In this document: positions 47,412 to 61,100 of the stretch, in pieces
Position numbering within the stretch: the stretch's first letter is position 1
Layout of the letters: the number at the start of each line of letters is the position of its first letter
Assembly (NCBI GenBank): GCA_914767715.1
Contig: OU612068.1
Coordinates: 3,906,001-3,970,000, forward strand
Direction: 5' to 3'
DNA: 64,000 nucleotides
From: Membranipora membranacea
Lineage: Eukaryota; Bryozoa; Gymnolaemata; Cheilostomatida; Membraniporidae
Program-made: the position numbers and the translations under genes
Notes under the pieces: generated by a model
Database searches by the model: none
What the model saw: the letters and a program-made list of their open reading frames with translations, nothing else
What the model was told of the DNA's origin: nothing

Positions 47412-48514
47412 ATGTTCGCTGCTGCTCTTCTCCTTGTTATAGGTGTTCAGGTAGCCTCAGCTATAGGTAGGTTTATACATTTATTAGGTTATTGCTGCTT
47501 TGAAAATAATGTCCACTTGCTTACATTAATCGATTAGTTGAGTTGCTCAATGATATTAGGTATTTCTTAAGACACGACTTTTCTTTAGATATTTGTTCAT
47601 GGTTATTGCGCTATTAATTATTTAAATGCTGGTCTGAGCGATCAGTTTGTTCATTGATCACATGTGAAAAGCTACTACCTCTTACTTTACAATACAATTA
47701 CCTTGATGATAGGTAAGAATATCAAGACACATGACTGTCGCCCATGTTTCTTCAGTGTTTAGCCTAGTTGATATAGATGCCTGCAATATAAATATTATCA
47801 CTGTTAATTTTATATTTCAATTTACGGTTCTGATGATGTTTTTTATAGAGGTATGCCCAGGAAACTTCACCGCCGTCGGGTCTGGTGAAACCAAATCCTG
47901 TCTCATTCTCAGTTCTGAAAGGGAGTATTATGTGGATGCCAGAGAACTTTGCAGTGAGACCTACTTGGGTTTCATGGTGACTGCTGAAACTCAGTGGAGA
48001 AGAGATAACCTCAAGCAATTCCTCATGGAAAACACACTTGGTAGGTCGTTTGACGCATGAATTTTGCAACTATTCACTTTGTTCTTTTATGTCAACTTTT
48101 ATAATTTTCTTGGTCTGGATTTTGTTGAGTATATAAAAAAGATGCATTTTTCTAGCTTCATTTTGCGAAGTCAAACATGGCAACATTGTTTTATTTTGTG
48201 AGCCTGATATGAATTTAGATATATAACTATCTCTATAACTGTCTCCCATTTCAGACTCAAACTCAGAGTTCATATATATCGGTGCTCAGGAGGATGTCGA
48301 TCAACAGACATTCTTTTGGGATGGATATAGCACAGAAGCATTCTGGAACAGATTGGATGCTGAGGAGTTCCCTGAGGTTGCACCTTCATGGAGATCTAGT
48401 GAGCCTGACAACACTAACGGAAATGAGTCATGCGTCTGCCCCAAGACAAGTGGAGAATGGAGTGATTGTAAATGTGTAAATGCAAGGAGACTGTTCATCT
48501 GTGAGAGAAGATAA
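47412..48514 (+). CDS. short secreted C-type lectin domain protein 2
   Basis: Three exons: 47412-47466 (signal peptide MFAAALLLVIGVQVASA), 47849-48040 and 48255-48514, all with standard borders and phase 1 joins. It encodes about 168 residues, closely similar to lectin 1: CPGNFTAVGSGETKSCLIL, ARELCSETYLG, EFIYIGAQEDVDQQTFFWDG, WRSSEPDNTNGNESC, GEWSDCKCVNARRLFICE. The same EPD and WSD variants are present, so both copies share altered calcium-site residues. It is divergent from lectin 1, and both copies are intact. Likely a secreted lectin with a defence or adhesion role; ligand unknown. Confidence 0.88.
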
Positions 48515-50070
48515 TATACTGCTTTGACTGTTTGAACTGGTTTCATTTTCACATCCAAATATAAGCAATGATTTAAATTAGTTTTAAACAATGATGAATG
48601 TAACACCATTTATTTTACTTTATATTCTAAAGAGCCGCAATTTTCTACAATATAAATTCTTCAACAAAATAAATTCTTCGACAAAATAAATGCTTCAACA
48701 AAATTAAAAATTAAGATTTACCCCGTGATGAATTTGCTATATATGTTAAAATCATAGTCCCTGTCTTCCGTTGATCTTTCTCATGCTCATACCATCAAGA
48801 ACTGGATTATAAAGTTAATTTTTTCTATGAAGATATTGACTCTATTACATCAACCAAGAATGAAGGCTGACAGTTAATTATTTTAAACACGATCTGGAGT
48901 GGGGTTCGGAGGGAGATTTTTGTCTTATGTATTTGCAGGCCCTCTGCAATTAACGTTACATAGCGTAAGAATGCATCTTTAACTTTGTATGGTACTTTTG
49001 ACTGTTTGATAGAAACAATTCTAATTAGCTCTTCCAAACCAACAGAACCTTACTGCCTTCCGGGAGAGTTGGTGTCTGCTCTGTGAGGGTCTTATGTTCC
49101 AGAGTCAGCGGGACTGGCCTGCCTGAGTGCGCGGGCGGGCAGTAGTTCCCAACTAGATTAATCGGATGGTCGCCTCACTAGTCCTCGACTACATGACCAT
49201 ACCGTTGCACTATTTTTTTAGTTGGCCATTCATGTCTGAATCTCAATTTTTACTACATGCAGGAACCGAATAAAAAAAACCCCACCTCTATCACTGTACT
49301 CGTTTTTGAGATCTTCTCTTTTTCCACCTTGAGTATTTGAATCGTGTTTGACGTCATTTTGCTTCCTTTCTAGAGTTTACCCTTCATACAAAGATAAATC
49401 CTCATCTTTTGTATCAGGTTTTTTACTCCATTGGGACAACTTCAAATTGTGATATAAGCAACGATGTACATTAGACTTGTACATTGATGAATGCAGCACC
49501 CATTTATTTCACTTCATATTCTATGCAGCCGGAATTTGCCAGAACTAAGTCTTTAAATATTGAGACTTAAACTGGGATGAATCATTGCTAAGGATCTATA
49601 AAATCAAGCCAAAATCCTCAATACATACATGACGAGTATAAGAAACATCCTTGACCTGAGGTCTACAGATAAGTTCCATCATTCTGGTAATTTAACCTTT
49701 AAAAAAGAAGGAAACATGTTTAAATTGAGTAATGTATACTTTATTTCATTTATCCTAATGTGTTCAGCTAGCTAAGCAATATGTTGTTGTGAAATCTCAA
49801 GCTCTCAAACCTCACAGCCAAGAGAGTGCATAGTTTAACCAAGGAAATTGCACTTTAATTGTTTGAACATGTTGTGTTATCTTCTAGCTAATTAAATGAC
49901 ATGTTAATTGCTTCAATATTAATAATGCTATGAATAAAACTTAAATTTTTCAAGATGTGGCCGAAATGATTAAGTTTATTGAAGCACAAGTTATAAATTA
50001 TTTTAATTGAGGATATATTTTAAACAATTAAAATACTCCTTGATTAAGGCACATTTTTTGACTCGCAACG
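48515..50070. other. intergenic with relics of lectin 3' sequence
   Basis: 49430-49560 resembles the lectin 2 3' untranslated region (48541-48650): ATATAAGCAA, then GATGAATG.A.CACC.ATTTAT, then TTCATATTCTA. It is probably what remains of another tandem copy. 49050-49215 is a GC-rich patch of unknown nature. No gene. Confidence 0.45.
49430..49560 (+). repeat. relic of a duplicated lectin 3' UTR
   Basis: Collinear with 48541-48650 at moderate identity; no lectin exon is recognisable upstream of it. Confidence 0.5.
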
Positions 50071-50213
50071 TGTGAGCATGGATGATATGAAAGGGTGGGG
50101 AAAGCAAAACGGGGCAGTTTCTTTTGGGGAGTTCTTAGGAGAGCCCTCAGAAGCACATCACGCTATTCTGTTGAAAAGGTTTACGCCTTTTTTGGACTGG
50201 AAACTGGAAACTG

Positions 50214-50284
50214 GAACTCACTCACTCGCTCGCTCGCTCGCTCGCTCACTCACTCACTCACTCACTCACTCACCCACCCACCCT
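50214..50284. repeat. (ACTC)n/(GCTC)n microsatellite
   Basis: Tetranucleotide array: ACTC, GCTC and CACC variants in successive blocks. Confidence 0.95.
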
Positions 50285-50984
50285 AGGAATTTGAACTTGA
50301 TAATGAATGAACAGATAATTATCTGCAAATAACACACAAAAAAAATTTTCGGGATAGTTTTCATCTTTCCATCTTCCACAAAATGACAAACAGTTGAATT
50401 ACCTTGGGTGGAAAGCAAGCAGCAAGCAGCAGCGCAGAGTTAAATAAAAAATGTATCAATTTATGGCTGACATTTCATCGAGATCATTACAATCTTTAGC
50501 TTTGAAATGCTGAATTTCAGAGTGTGGAGATATCTCGAGCAAAAAGGTCTCATCAATAAACTAGCATAGGTGTAACGGTTGATAGGCATTGATTTTGGTA
50601 AGTCAGTGTCAACAATGGTTACACAGTAGATATTTCAGTTATGGTCTTCTGCTTTATCTGAACTGAACATAGCTTCATGTGTCTCAAATGGGATTCTTAT
50701 CTAGCTGTTCTCTCATTGCGATCGAATTGCAGTTAGATACAATGTGCAAAGTCAAAGGTGCTGACAGGTTTGAAATAGATTCTTGCTCTGTAGAGATGTG
50801 AAATATTCAATCTACCCATGTTATCGAATCAACCGGGATAAACCAGAGATGTACTTAATCTGTTGACCATCTGTTGTTCAATTAGAAAGAATATATTTAT
50901 GATCTTCTTTATCTATAAGATTGCACGGCAGTTGAGAAATATCAAGTATTTTTTATAACAAGAATTAAATTAGGTTAATTTGGG

Positions 50985-52150
50985 ATACGTTAAAACAAAT
51001 GAAAATAAGCCTATCAAAAAGCAATTTATCTAACCTGACACGCATCAAATCTTCTTTTTTTCTTATGCAAAGTCTGATTACAGGCTCCCTGAATACGTTT
51101 CACATACTCTTAAAGAGACTGTGGTCCAATTGCTAATTTTCTTGGAGACGTATGGCTATAATTACGCTAAATTTCTAAATTTAGAAGGTTTAACAGCAAC
51201 TTGTTGGTATTCAATTTGGGACACAAGTAAATATAGAAAATTTAAAACGAGCCGATCAAACAGCAATTTGATAAACCTGACAAGCATCAAATGTTTTTCT
51301 TTTTTTGGCAAAGTTTGGTGGCGAATTCCTTTTTACGTTTTAAATATTCTCATATAGCCTTTGGACCAATTGCCAAATTTCTTTGACAAATTCGACTGGA
51401 ATTGTGCTTGCAAAGAGTCAAAATTCTGTCATTAATTAGTTTGACACACGGAAATCTAGAAAATTGAAAACAAGCCTATCAAATAGCAATTTCTCGGACC
51501 TGACACTCTTCACAATTGATTTTTTTCGCGGAAAATTTTGGTACCAGGGTCTCTATTTATGTTGTACACATTCGTATAGGGCCTGCGGTCATATTGAAAC
51601 TTCTCTTTGGTACGTAGGACTTGAATTGAGCACACAAAAGGTATAACTTAAGAAGGTTTTAAAGCAACTTATGTTGGTATTTAATTAGACACACGGAAAT
51701 CTAGAAAATTGAAAACAAGCCTGTCAAATAGCAAATTTGATAAACCTGCCAAAGTGACACGCGTCAAATTTTATTATTTTCTTTCTTGGCAAAGTTTGGT
51801 TACTGGCTCCATATCTACATTTTCCATTTTCATAAAGAATGTGGTTCAGTTTTGAATTTTCTTCAAGATGTAGGTCTAGTAATCGGGTCGCCATAAGGTC
51901 TAAATTAGAAAGTTTTTGCAGCGACTTGTTGGTATTTAATTTGAGACAAGAAAATCTAGAAATTTCAAAACAAGCCTATCAAAAACCAATTTTCCGGACC
52001 TGACACTCATCATAATTACTTTTTTTCTCGTCAAAGTTTGGCTCCAGGCTCCATTAACTACGTTTGACATATCCTTATAGAGCCTGTGGTCCAGTTGCAA
52101 ATTTTCTTTGAGACATAGGACTAAAATTGTGTAAGTGCTTGAAATCTGCC
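50985..52150. repeat. five-copy ~245-bp diverged tandem array
   Basis: Five units start at about 51005, 51248, 51472, 51717 and 51970, each opening with a form of AAGCCTATCAAAAAGCAATT and containing GGACCTGACAC, then CAAAGTTTGG, then GTGGTCCAATTGC. Spacing is 224-253 bp. The units have many differences, so the array is old. No shared open frame. Confidence 0.8.
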
Positions 52151-52486
52151 CAGGTTGCTGGTAGTAGCATTTTATCGGCAACAACATCTCAATAATCAGA
52201 GGCCTGGGCAGAGTTTGACAATCCGATAGGTAATGAGGACATATTTGTCCCAGGCAACGCACAGGATGCATATCAAATTAAACAATTACAACTAAACCAA
52301 GATGCACAAATGGCAGCAGGTTTCTTTCTAGTGGAGTGAAAAACAATTTAAAATTTTTAAATATCTTGAATTCAACGGTCAAAGATATATTATGCCATTT
52401 TTTTTTCAACCTACAGTATTGAAAAAAGAGGTAATATATGTTTACATATTTCAATCAATCATTGATCGTCATCAGCAGCAGCTTGG

Positions 52487-53360
52487 TCAACCAAATCTCC
52501 ATACACCATAGCTACATTGCTGAGGTGGAGTTAATCTTGGCTTCACAAATCTACCGCTCTGCACATCACAGAGAAGACTTGGACCACGATCCTCTAGAAA
52601 GATAAGAATAAGTTTTCCTCACAATTGTAACTTGTGATTGATTGATACTTGTGACAGATTGAGGTTTGTGACAGACCAAAACTTATAAACAGACTGACAG
52701 TTATTGTCCTCCCCTGCTCAAGTACAAAGTATTTGGGTGGTGTGGAGTTGACCGCATCGTACAAGACCAATAAACTGCCGCAGTTGTAAAAATTTATATC
52801 ACAGAGAAAGCTGAAATTCTCAACACAAATAGCTAAAAAGTATATTTGCATTATAGAAAATAACATTATTCATTGCCATTGTGGAGACTTTAAGTCTACA
52901 GTGATGAAGTAAAACATAGCTCAAAATATCACTTACCGCGATGTTTGGTTAAAGTTATATTTCTCCAGACTGAACATGCAACAGCTTTGATTTCGAAAAC
53001 TTCATTGTGACACATTTAGATAGTCTTTGGTGCTGCAGAGTTGAATGTTCATCACAAAACAGAGATTTTTAAAGTTGTTGGGATATAGAAACTAATCAAG
53101 ATCAGTGTAAGCAGAGATACGATCTACAGTCTGATAAAATTACTTCATCAGGCACATCAACATAATATATCAAACATGAAAGTCACTTACTCTTACACTT
53201 ACTCCCAAAAGCAAACCACCACTCGGTCCTGCGGAAATCCTTCCTTGGGAGTAATGTGTATAACTGTATTTATATTCATCTATGACGTTAAGGACATAAA
53301 AAATTCCTATTTCTATCCCCACTGCTCAGTATATATCTGTCGATCCAGACTTTTTTATCG
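52487..53360 (-). pseudogene. decayed small multi-exon gene, copy 2 of a duplicated segment
   Basis: Sister of 18288-19250. The minus strand keeps the core promoter word ACAGATATATACTGAGCAGT (near 53330), a GGLLLGVSVR-like stretch before a GTAAGTG donor (~53180), an exon 52937-53032 with MCHNEVFEIKAVACSVW and ITLTKHR, and a joining exon 52487-52593 with GPSLLCDVQSGRFVKPRL and QQCSYGVWRFG before its stop. Here the last exon is complete, while the preceding exon has an in-frame TAA just before MCHNE. Each copy is broken at a different place, so an intact relative probably exists elsewhere. Family not recognised. Confidence 0.45.
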
Positions 53361-53399
53361 TAGGAACAAGTTAAGACCTCAACATCATAAGCTAGTTAC

Positions 53400-56300
53400 C
53401 TCTAATAACATAATAACTTTCAGAGTGGACTGGCTAGGTGAGAACCGATCTTTTTCAAGTAGAATTACCTCAACGATAAAACATCTATCCTCAAAAAAAT
53501 CAACACAGAATATATCTTGTTTTTGCGTATTTGGTAGCGATTATATGGGATGACCATCTCATGACAAAGTTTTAGCAGTTTAAGTGGATAATTATGTTAT
53601 GAGTGATGATTTAATGCTTGCACTTTGTTTTTGTGTGGTTTAAAGTTTTGACAACGGAATGAGATGCCAATTGATGACAATGAATTATTTTTTGCCATTA
53701 TTTTGTTTTTACAACTTTTCGGCTATTTTGTTACATCATTTCAACTGAGGCCCTTACAACAGGAAGAGGATTAAGGTTATCAACACACCATTAATTACAC
53801 TGAGGTATGGGATTACCTCAAACAATGGACGGATTTTTTACAACAGGTGATAAGATGAATTTTGATTGAAGGACAATTAAGATCTTATATACAGAACGGA
53901 TTATGTTACACCATTGTATGATCCGTGCTTTCCTTCTGAATGAATTCAATTTTTTGCTTTGGTTTCTCCTCTGCCACAAGGAAACTGGAATATTGTCACC
54001 AGAACAATTCCAACTGAAGTAGCAATATTCTTTGAGCCCGTGTCAATATTTTGCTAGATTGTTTAGCTGCAAATTTTGTATATTAACAAGCCGTTTCTTG
54101 TGTCGAATGTTGGAGATTAAATAATTCTCTAAATTGAAATCAACGTCTGGGTGTTTGGAAAATAAACATTGTCTCGGGCTGGATAAATATGGGCAATTCC
54201 GATTCCTATATGTTGGGCTAAACTTAAGTTGTCCCTGAAAGTTATAGTGCCCACAATGGAACGACGGGGGAGAAAGGACATACATACATAAGCCGTCCCA
54301 ATCACCCATTTTTATCTGGGAAAAACCATCCTATCCATTTCCACATTTCATTTTCATTCCACCTTTCCACCAATTCACAAAAACTTGAGAGTCCAACCGC
54401 TACTTGCTAGCTCTGAGCTTCATTTTGAAAACAATGTCGGCTTCAATTAAAGTGCAATTTAATATTTTTTAAACATGGTTTGTTTTAGAAAAATTGGCCA
54501 TAACTCTTAGGCTTTTAAGTAAACTCCATAGAGTTTTTATATACCACTTAAAATAACTCTATGGTAAACTCCCAGATCATTGTGGGAATGGGGTTGACGA
54601 TGAAAACGCCCCTGCAATCTACCAGTACAGAGTTGAAGCACGCCAACTATGATAATTGATGTGTTAGGTCACACTGGTTATTAATATCCACCTGTTTAAC
54701 CACGTGAGGATTTCCTTACACAGAGCTATATTCCATTGAGTAAAAATATCTAGTTAATTTTACATAGGCTAAGATAAATAGCTACACATATAAAACTTAC
54801 AACTTGCTCTTGTTTATAGTGATGATAAAGTTACATCGAAATATACCCTGTAGGAAACCAGGGATGGTTTCCTTGTTTTCATGGTCAGGACCTCATATAT
54901 GGAAGACAAACACCTAACCTACTGAGCTACGGCCTTCAGCTGCACCCTTCACAATTACCATGTGAAGATGCAACACTAGCAACATATTACTACTACCGCT
55001 CAATAAAAGTCTACTGAATTGTCTATTACACATCACATCCCACAACACAACAGTACTTTTTTTTTGTAAAGCTATTCTTTTGGCTCATTCTGAAGAAAAC
55101 ATTTTAAACAAAATTAATGTGATTTATGCCAAAAAAGGTTTATATATATCGGGGCTTCATTCTCACTTGAAACGACTTTATGCAAGCCAATGGGTTTCAT
55201 TTTTAATCTATTAGAGGTTGAGGTAAAGGCAATGCATTTTTTAGTATAATATACTGAATTATTTACATGGACATAATACTTTCAGCTTGAAATTTTATGC
55301 AGCAGGACAAAATGCCAAATTAAGCCTCTTATGTTGAAATATTATATTTCGATACAGGATATGCTTCGGCTGTTAACAATGCATTGTCTACCAATCAGTA
55401 TCTATCGTAGCACCTGCTGCAAAAAGTGTGTATATGCTAATCTGTACAAAGCTCTTGTGTTAATCTCAATGCGTCAATCTTTATGTAGATGCATAACCTG
55501 TGGTGGCTTTTGAGAACTGCCTTTTGTGATCTTTTTTTTCCATCTATTACATGTTTTAGGTAAAATACAGTGCACCATTCACCAATTATCTCTGAATATA
55601 TATCATAGGTGTGTCTACGTTTCCTAATCAGCAAAGAAGATTGCTCAAAATTTCTAGTTTCCATTTTAACAGAAAAGCTATCGGAGTGCATGAATTACAG
55701 CTTATAGTTCTTACTCATCAGAAGAGGTTAGAGTGTATATTATATTTGCTAAGGGTCAATGCCTTATGTTGTAAACCAATGTAGTTCTTTTTATCTCAAA
55801 GAATTACTTGCTGTCTAAGATTTTGATAATTACAAGGGAATATATAAAAGGTACCTGCTGTGATTGACTAGTGACAGTCAAACAGTTCGTACATAAATAT
55901 CGCAATGGTTAACTCCTTGGTCACATATAAAATTTATGACAACAAATTTACTAAAATCTAAAAACATTTATCTCACAATTACTGCCGAAGCCAAAAAAGC
56001 CGAAAGTCAGCAAAGTCATGAGAAGCAGCTATCTTCAAGGAGTGCATGCATGAGTCAACCATTGTCCAGAGGATTAGATCTATCAAGGTATATGGCTCTC
56101 TGTATGCAGCAAAAGACCTTAGTCATGATCAATTTAACTAGTATGCCTGAGCAAAAGTTTACTGAATTATTGTTTTTAGATTTTATCGGCATAATGATCA
56201 AGCCAGTATTTTGACTCTGATTTTCTGGTGGGAGGGAGTTGCTTTCCTACCCAACAGCCAATCAAATCAAAACCAACAAATTGGCTATATCGTCGTCATT

Positions 56301-58100
56301 CTATGCACAAGCAATGGTTTACATGATCGACTTTATTATCCAGGGAATTTTTTGAGTTTTGAATTACATATTATGTTTTATGTCAAAGCCATAACATATT
56401 CATTCATACAGGTAAAATGAGCGAATTTCTATAACCAGGAAGGATCCTGCTAAATAATGAATTCCCTCTCCCGGGAGGAAGTTCACCGGCTAAAACCAGG
56501 GACTGCTTGCTAAAATTAAATTATAAAAGGAGCTCATATTCTGGGAGTTGTCTTCACAAGTATACCACAGTATACAACAACAGTTCACCACGTGTACATT
56601 ACTACTTATCACTGATTGGTAGTTTAAATTTCTTTCCAGAAATCTGATTGGTCCTTATCACCTAAAGCTCTGCCTTAAATTGAACCACCCAATCACATGG
56701 AGGGCCAAAGTTCACAGCATGTTCTCATTAACAGAGAGAAAGTGAAAAGTGCAGATTTTGCTGCTTTCGCCTGTTTATTTTATTTTTGAAACTCTGAGCA
56801 CTCCACAAAGCATACCAAAATTGGAGTGGATTCCTAAGCAAAACTCTTCAGAAAAGGTTGTGTTTAGCACAGGTATGTCAATAAAAGATACTCCGACAGT
56901 GTGTGACTGTGTGCTGATCTGACTAGACTAGTTAGTAAGTCTAGAGTACTAGTAAAGTTCATAGTGACACTCACTCACTGACAGTCTCAATCTCATAGTC
57001 CCTATATGGAGTTTTTAGTACATCTATTCTTACTACTTACTAGACTAGCTAGATATCATACTAGCATTAATGTTTATTTGAAACTTTTCAAGGATGAGTA
57101 TTTCATACCTAGCTACTCTATAAGGTTTCGGTTAGCTAGTCCCATAAATCCTAGTCACAAAACAGATCCATAGGCATAGCACTGTTCAGTTAAGGGTATG
57201 CTCACTTTCAACTGACCAAAAACTTCTCCATATGATAGTCAACTTAGAGCTAGAGTCCCTCTAAGACCAAGTGTTCACTCTATGATGTGTCAGATGGAAT
57301 AATATTTAATAATTCAACTACTGCCAAAATCTCTATCTCAGTATCTGATGTCATAATAAGGCCATGTGTGTGAGACTTGAATACATCACATGGCCTGGAC
57401 TACTGTCTAGTGGTCATTCTTGTCAAGACAGCGATTCACTTAATAGGTTTCTTTCACCAATCACTCACTGATATTTCATGGTACTTTACCTCTTCTAAAT
57501 AGCAACACATTTGGGAAGTAACTTTGCCAAAAGAGGTAGGAATTCAAGCGTAAGCTTTGGTTTGGCTCAAAAACCATCACTCTTTATAGACCTATTTGAT
57601 AAACCCCGCAAATTGCACTCATTCTTGAAATTTCAATTTCATGCTGCCTATTCCATTGAAGGATGATTTAAAAATGACAACATTATTGTGCCAGAACATT
57701 ATTGTGCCAGTACATCCATGTTTCTTTGCAGAATCTAAGACTAAGCCTGGTTGACATTGACAATTACTTTCAAGCTGGCCAACCAACAATGAAATAAGCT
57801 CATAGTAATTAAACAGACAAGAATCGGTGAGAGGAGTCTTCTTCTGACAACTGGTGAGTGGAGGAATACGATTTGGCCCTTACTCTTAGCCTCAGGTCTC
57901 AGATTTACTCTGAAAGCTACCACAGCATTTTGACAGCACTATATGGCTCTCTATGAAGTAGCCCTAGGCCTATACTCCTCAAATACTCACTGGAATGCCT
58001 ACCACACCCAGCAGCCTACATGTTCAGACTTCTTTGAGCAAACTTAAAAAACTTGTTGTATCTTCTAGGACATCAACGTGAATGAATTAGTGGTTAATTT
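53400..58100. other. intergenic, mostly featureless; upstream region of DNAJC10
   Basis: AT-rich, no accepted exon. It contains one tRNA-like repeat head (54880-54950). No strong TATA box or CpG-rich stretch was recognised near the DNAJC10 start, so the promoter is undefined. Confidence 0.4.
54880..54950 (-). repeat. tRNA-like SINE head
   Basis: The minus strand reads GGCCGTAGCTCAGTAGGTTA (an excellent A box) followed by TCTTCCATATATGAGGTCC; the B box is degraded. Probably an old tRNA-derived SINE. Confidence 0.45.
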
Positions 58101-58108
58101 GCACCAAG

Positions 58109-61100
58109 ATGAAAACTCTTCACTGTCTATTCCTGGGTCTTCTGGTCATCAACATACAGCTCAGTGACTGTACAGACAACACCGAGTTCTACACACTGCT
58201 GGACATAGAGAAAGATGCTGACAACAGAGAGATTAGAAAGGCATTCAAGAAGTTAGCTCTCAAGATGCATCCTGACAAAAATCCAGTGCGTTACTAACAT
58301 AGACTTTTTATATTCAGCCTATGATTACTATGAATTCAAGTTTGATATGATATGCAGATATATTAATGATTCGCCTCTCTCTCTCTCTCTCTCTCTCTCC
58401 CTTAATAATTAATAATCACTGGGTTTGTGGTAAGATGAGAGTCTATGTATATCAAAGTTTAATGCTCATCTCATCGCTGAACAAGTTTCAGCGCATCTCA
58501 ATAAAGTTAAAAAAAATACAATACATCTCATATAACAACTGGGTGCCTGGTCATACTGCAGCGATAAGCTGGTTGTAATGTCTTTTTTCGTACTTCACTC
58601 CTTGTGTATATATAGTTTTTTGCAACTTAATAGGATTTTATAGTAGTGAAATCAGAGATATCTCATGTTGTCCGAGTTTTGTATTTGCTCTTCTAACATT
58701 AGGATGATCCTGGAGCCCATGATAACTTCCTGAGACTGAATCGAGCTTATGAGGTGCTGAAGGATGAGGATCTACGTAAGAAGTATGATGAGTACGGAGA
58801 GGAGGGACTCAAGGATGACTTTAAGGGTGGCAGCAGATATGAGAGCTGGAAATTCTACAAGCAGCAGTTTGGTGAGTAGTCACAGATGGATTTCCAGTAG
58901 CAGAGGCATATATCCCTATTGGAAATGGTAAACTATGTTGTGTCGGAATGGTAATGGTGAGATTTAAGCAAAGTTGATTTTGCTCTGAATGAGTTCTACA
59001 TGAGAAAAATGGCTGCTTAGTGCGGGTAGCGGGACGGCATGGGCACTTTTGATATTTGCTACCATATGTAGCAGTGATAGAGAATTTTTATGTATAACAA
59101 TAATATTGTGTATAGCAAGGGCTTTGAAGTTGTGGCAAGTCCGATGAGAAGTTGGTACATTATGTGCGATAATTGTTGAGCATTCTTTAATTGCTAATTA
59201 CAGGCATATATGATGATGATCAAGAGATTGTGACGCTAAGCAGAACTGACTTTGGTAAGCTTGACTAATCATGATCTGTATTAGAATATACAGAAGCCTC
59301 ATCGTACTTGTAGCTGACCGTTTAATTTATAAATGATCTAATGTATGAATAAAACTGTTAATGCTATCCGTCCTTTTAATGACATATGTTACATGCAGAT
59401 TTTTATCTCCTTATATAAGTCACCTTATGAGCGCCTGCTGGCAGTCAGTAACATAACGTTGTGGGAAATGTTAAGAAAGCAACACCTCTTGTTAATGGGT
59501 TATTTAAGCACAGCAGGAGTATGACACGATAACAGACTTTTGTGTACATACATGTAATAATTACCAGTATCTTATAGCGTTACCTTCTCATCTTATTGTC
59601 TCATGTTGCTATTATGTGATATAGTCTGTGTTCCACATGACTCCATGGTACGTGTAAGTTCTCAGACTATATTATAATGTCTAAAGCTTAACTATAATCG
59701 GTTGGAAGGGACCACGTGGCTAAAAAGCTAAGTGTTCTTCATTATATTTTCTTATTTGCTATGTTTCACCATCTCCCGCATTATCCTTTCAACATATCAA
59801 GATTTATTTCCCAACCCTATTTTAGAGCAAGCGGTACAGAATACAGATGATATCTGGTTTATAAACTACTATTCAGCACATTGTGGACATTGTCATGAGT
59901 TGGCTCCCTCAGTATGTATATCTAACACTGTTTCTATTATCCTGGGTCTATTAGACAGCTTGATAGCTACAAGGTTTAGTTATTGTGACCACTTTCTGCC
60001 ATTGATGCAATTTAATAGAGAAAGCTTACTCAAACGCAAAATCAGCTCATTGATTCTTCTCTTTGACCATTAACTTGTAAATCTGAAGCGTCCAAGTTCC
60101 CAACCAACCAAACAGTGTATATATATATAGTGATTGACACATATACCTAGCTCTGTGTGACAGGCTGTAGTTTTTGAATCCCTTCCCATTATAACAGTGG
60201 AGGGAGGTAGCCACACAGTTAGAGGGTGTCGTACGCATAGGAGCTGTTAACTGTGAGGATGACTGGATGCTGTGTCGTCAGCAAGGTATTAGGAGTTATC
60301 CCTCCCTCGTGCTCTATCCTAAGGTATGTCATGTTCCTGGTGGTAATTCTTCATCTGATTTCTTTTTAAATTGAATGCATTGTGTTTGTATGCTGAGTGA
60401 TCAGAAAGGTCAAGGAAAACTTTCAGGACAGACAGGGCGTGCAGCTCAATGTTAGATACTGGAAGCAAGATTATCTACATTGCCTAGATTTTGTATTTTT
60501 CTTGCTGGAGATTTGAACATTCTTGAATATATCTCAGATTACAATGGCGGCCTGTGAGATATGTATTTAATGAAAATTGCTGTATTCATTAGACCTTTTC
60601 AGCCTGCTATCGTCAGTTTTCTGGATGCTGATATCTATTGTAGGGAGAAAAGTTCCAGGGATCCAGATCTGTAGAATCTCTAGTTAATGCTGCCCTCAGA
60701 GAATTAAAAGTAAAGTCTGTCTCTCTGACAGCATTTAACTTTGACACTCAGACGACTACATCTGATGGTAGACCGTGGCTCATCACTTACTGTGCTGATG
60801 GTGAAGGAGACTGTCTCGATAAAACAGCCTGCACCAAACTGGCAGCAATACTGGTAAGTCTTCTTATATATCTTATCAGACACATGGTAGCTTAGTGATA
60901 CATACTGGTAATATGGAATCGTTTGTCTGATTGCTTTTCTTTTATGAATAGTGGCCATAGAATTAAAGAAATGTTTTGCTTAGCATCACAATGAGTTGTC
61001 CTCTCATGTGGTTGATAACTCTTAAAATGTAGATCCTCATTGTAACACAAAGAGACCTTTCAAACGGACAACAAGATATTCATGGGTAATGCGTAATCAT

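Noticed and set aside
49050-49215. GC-rich patch as a SINE or CpG promoter
   Set aside because: No A or B box at the right spacing and no exon downstream; nature unknown.
50985-52150. CRISPR-like array
   Set aside because: Units are ~245 bp, diverged and without unique spacers; eukaryotic tandem repeat.
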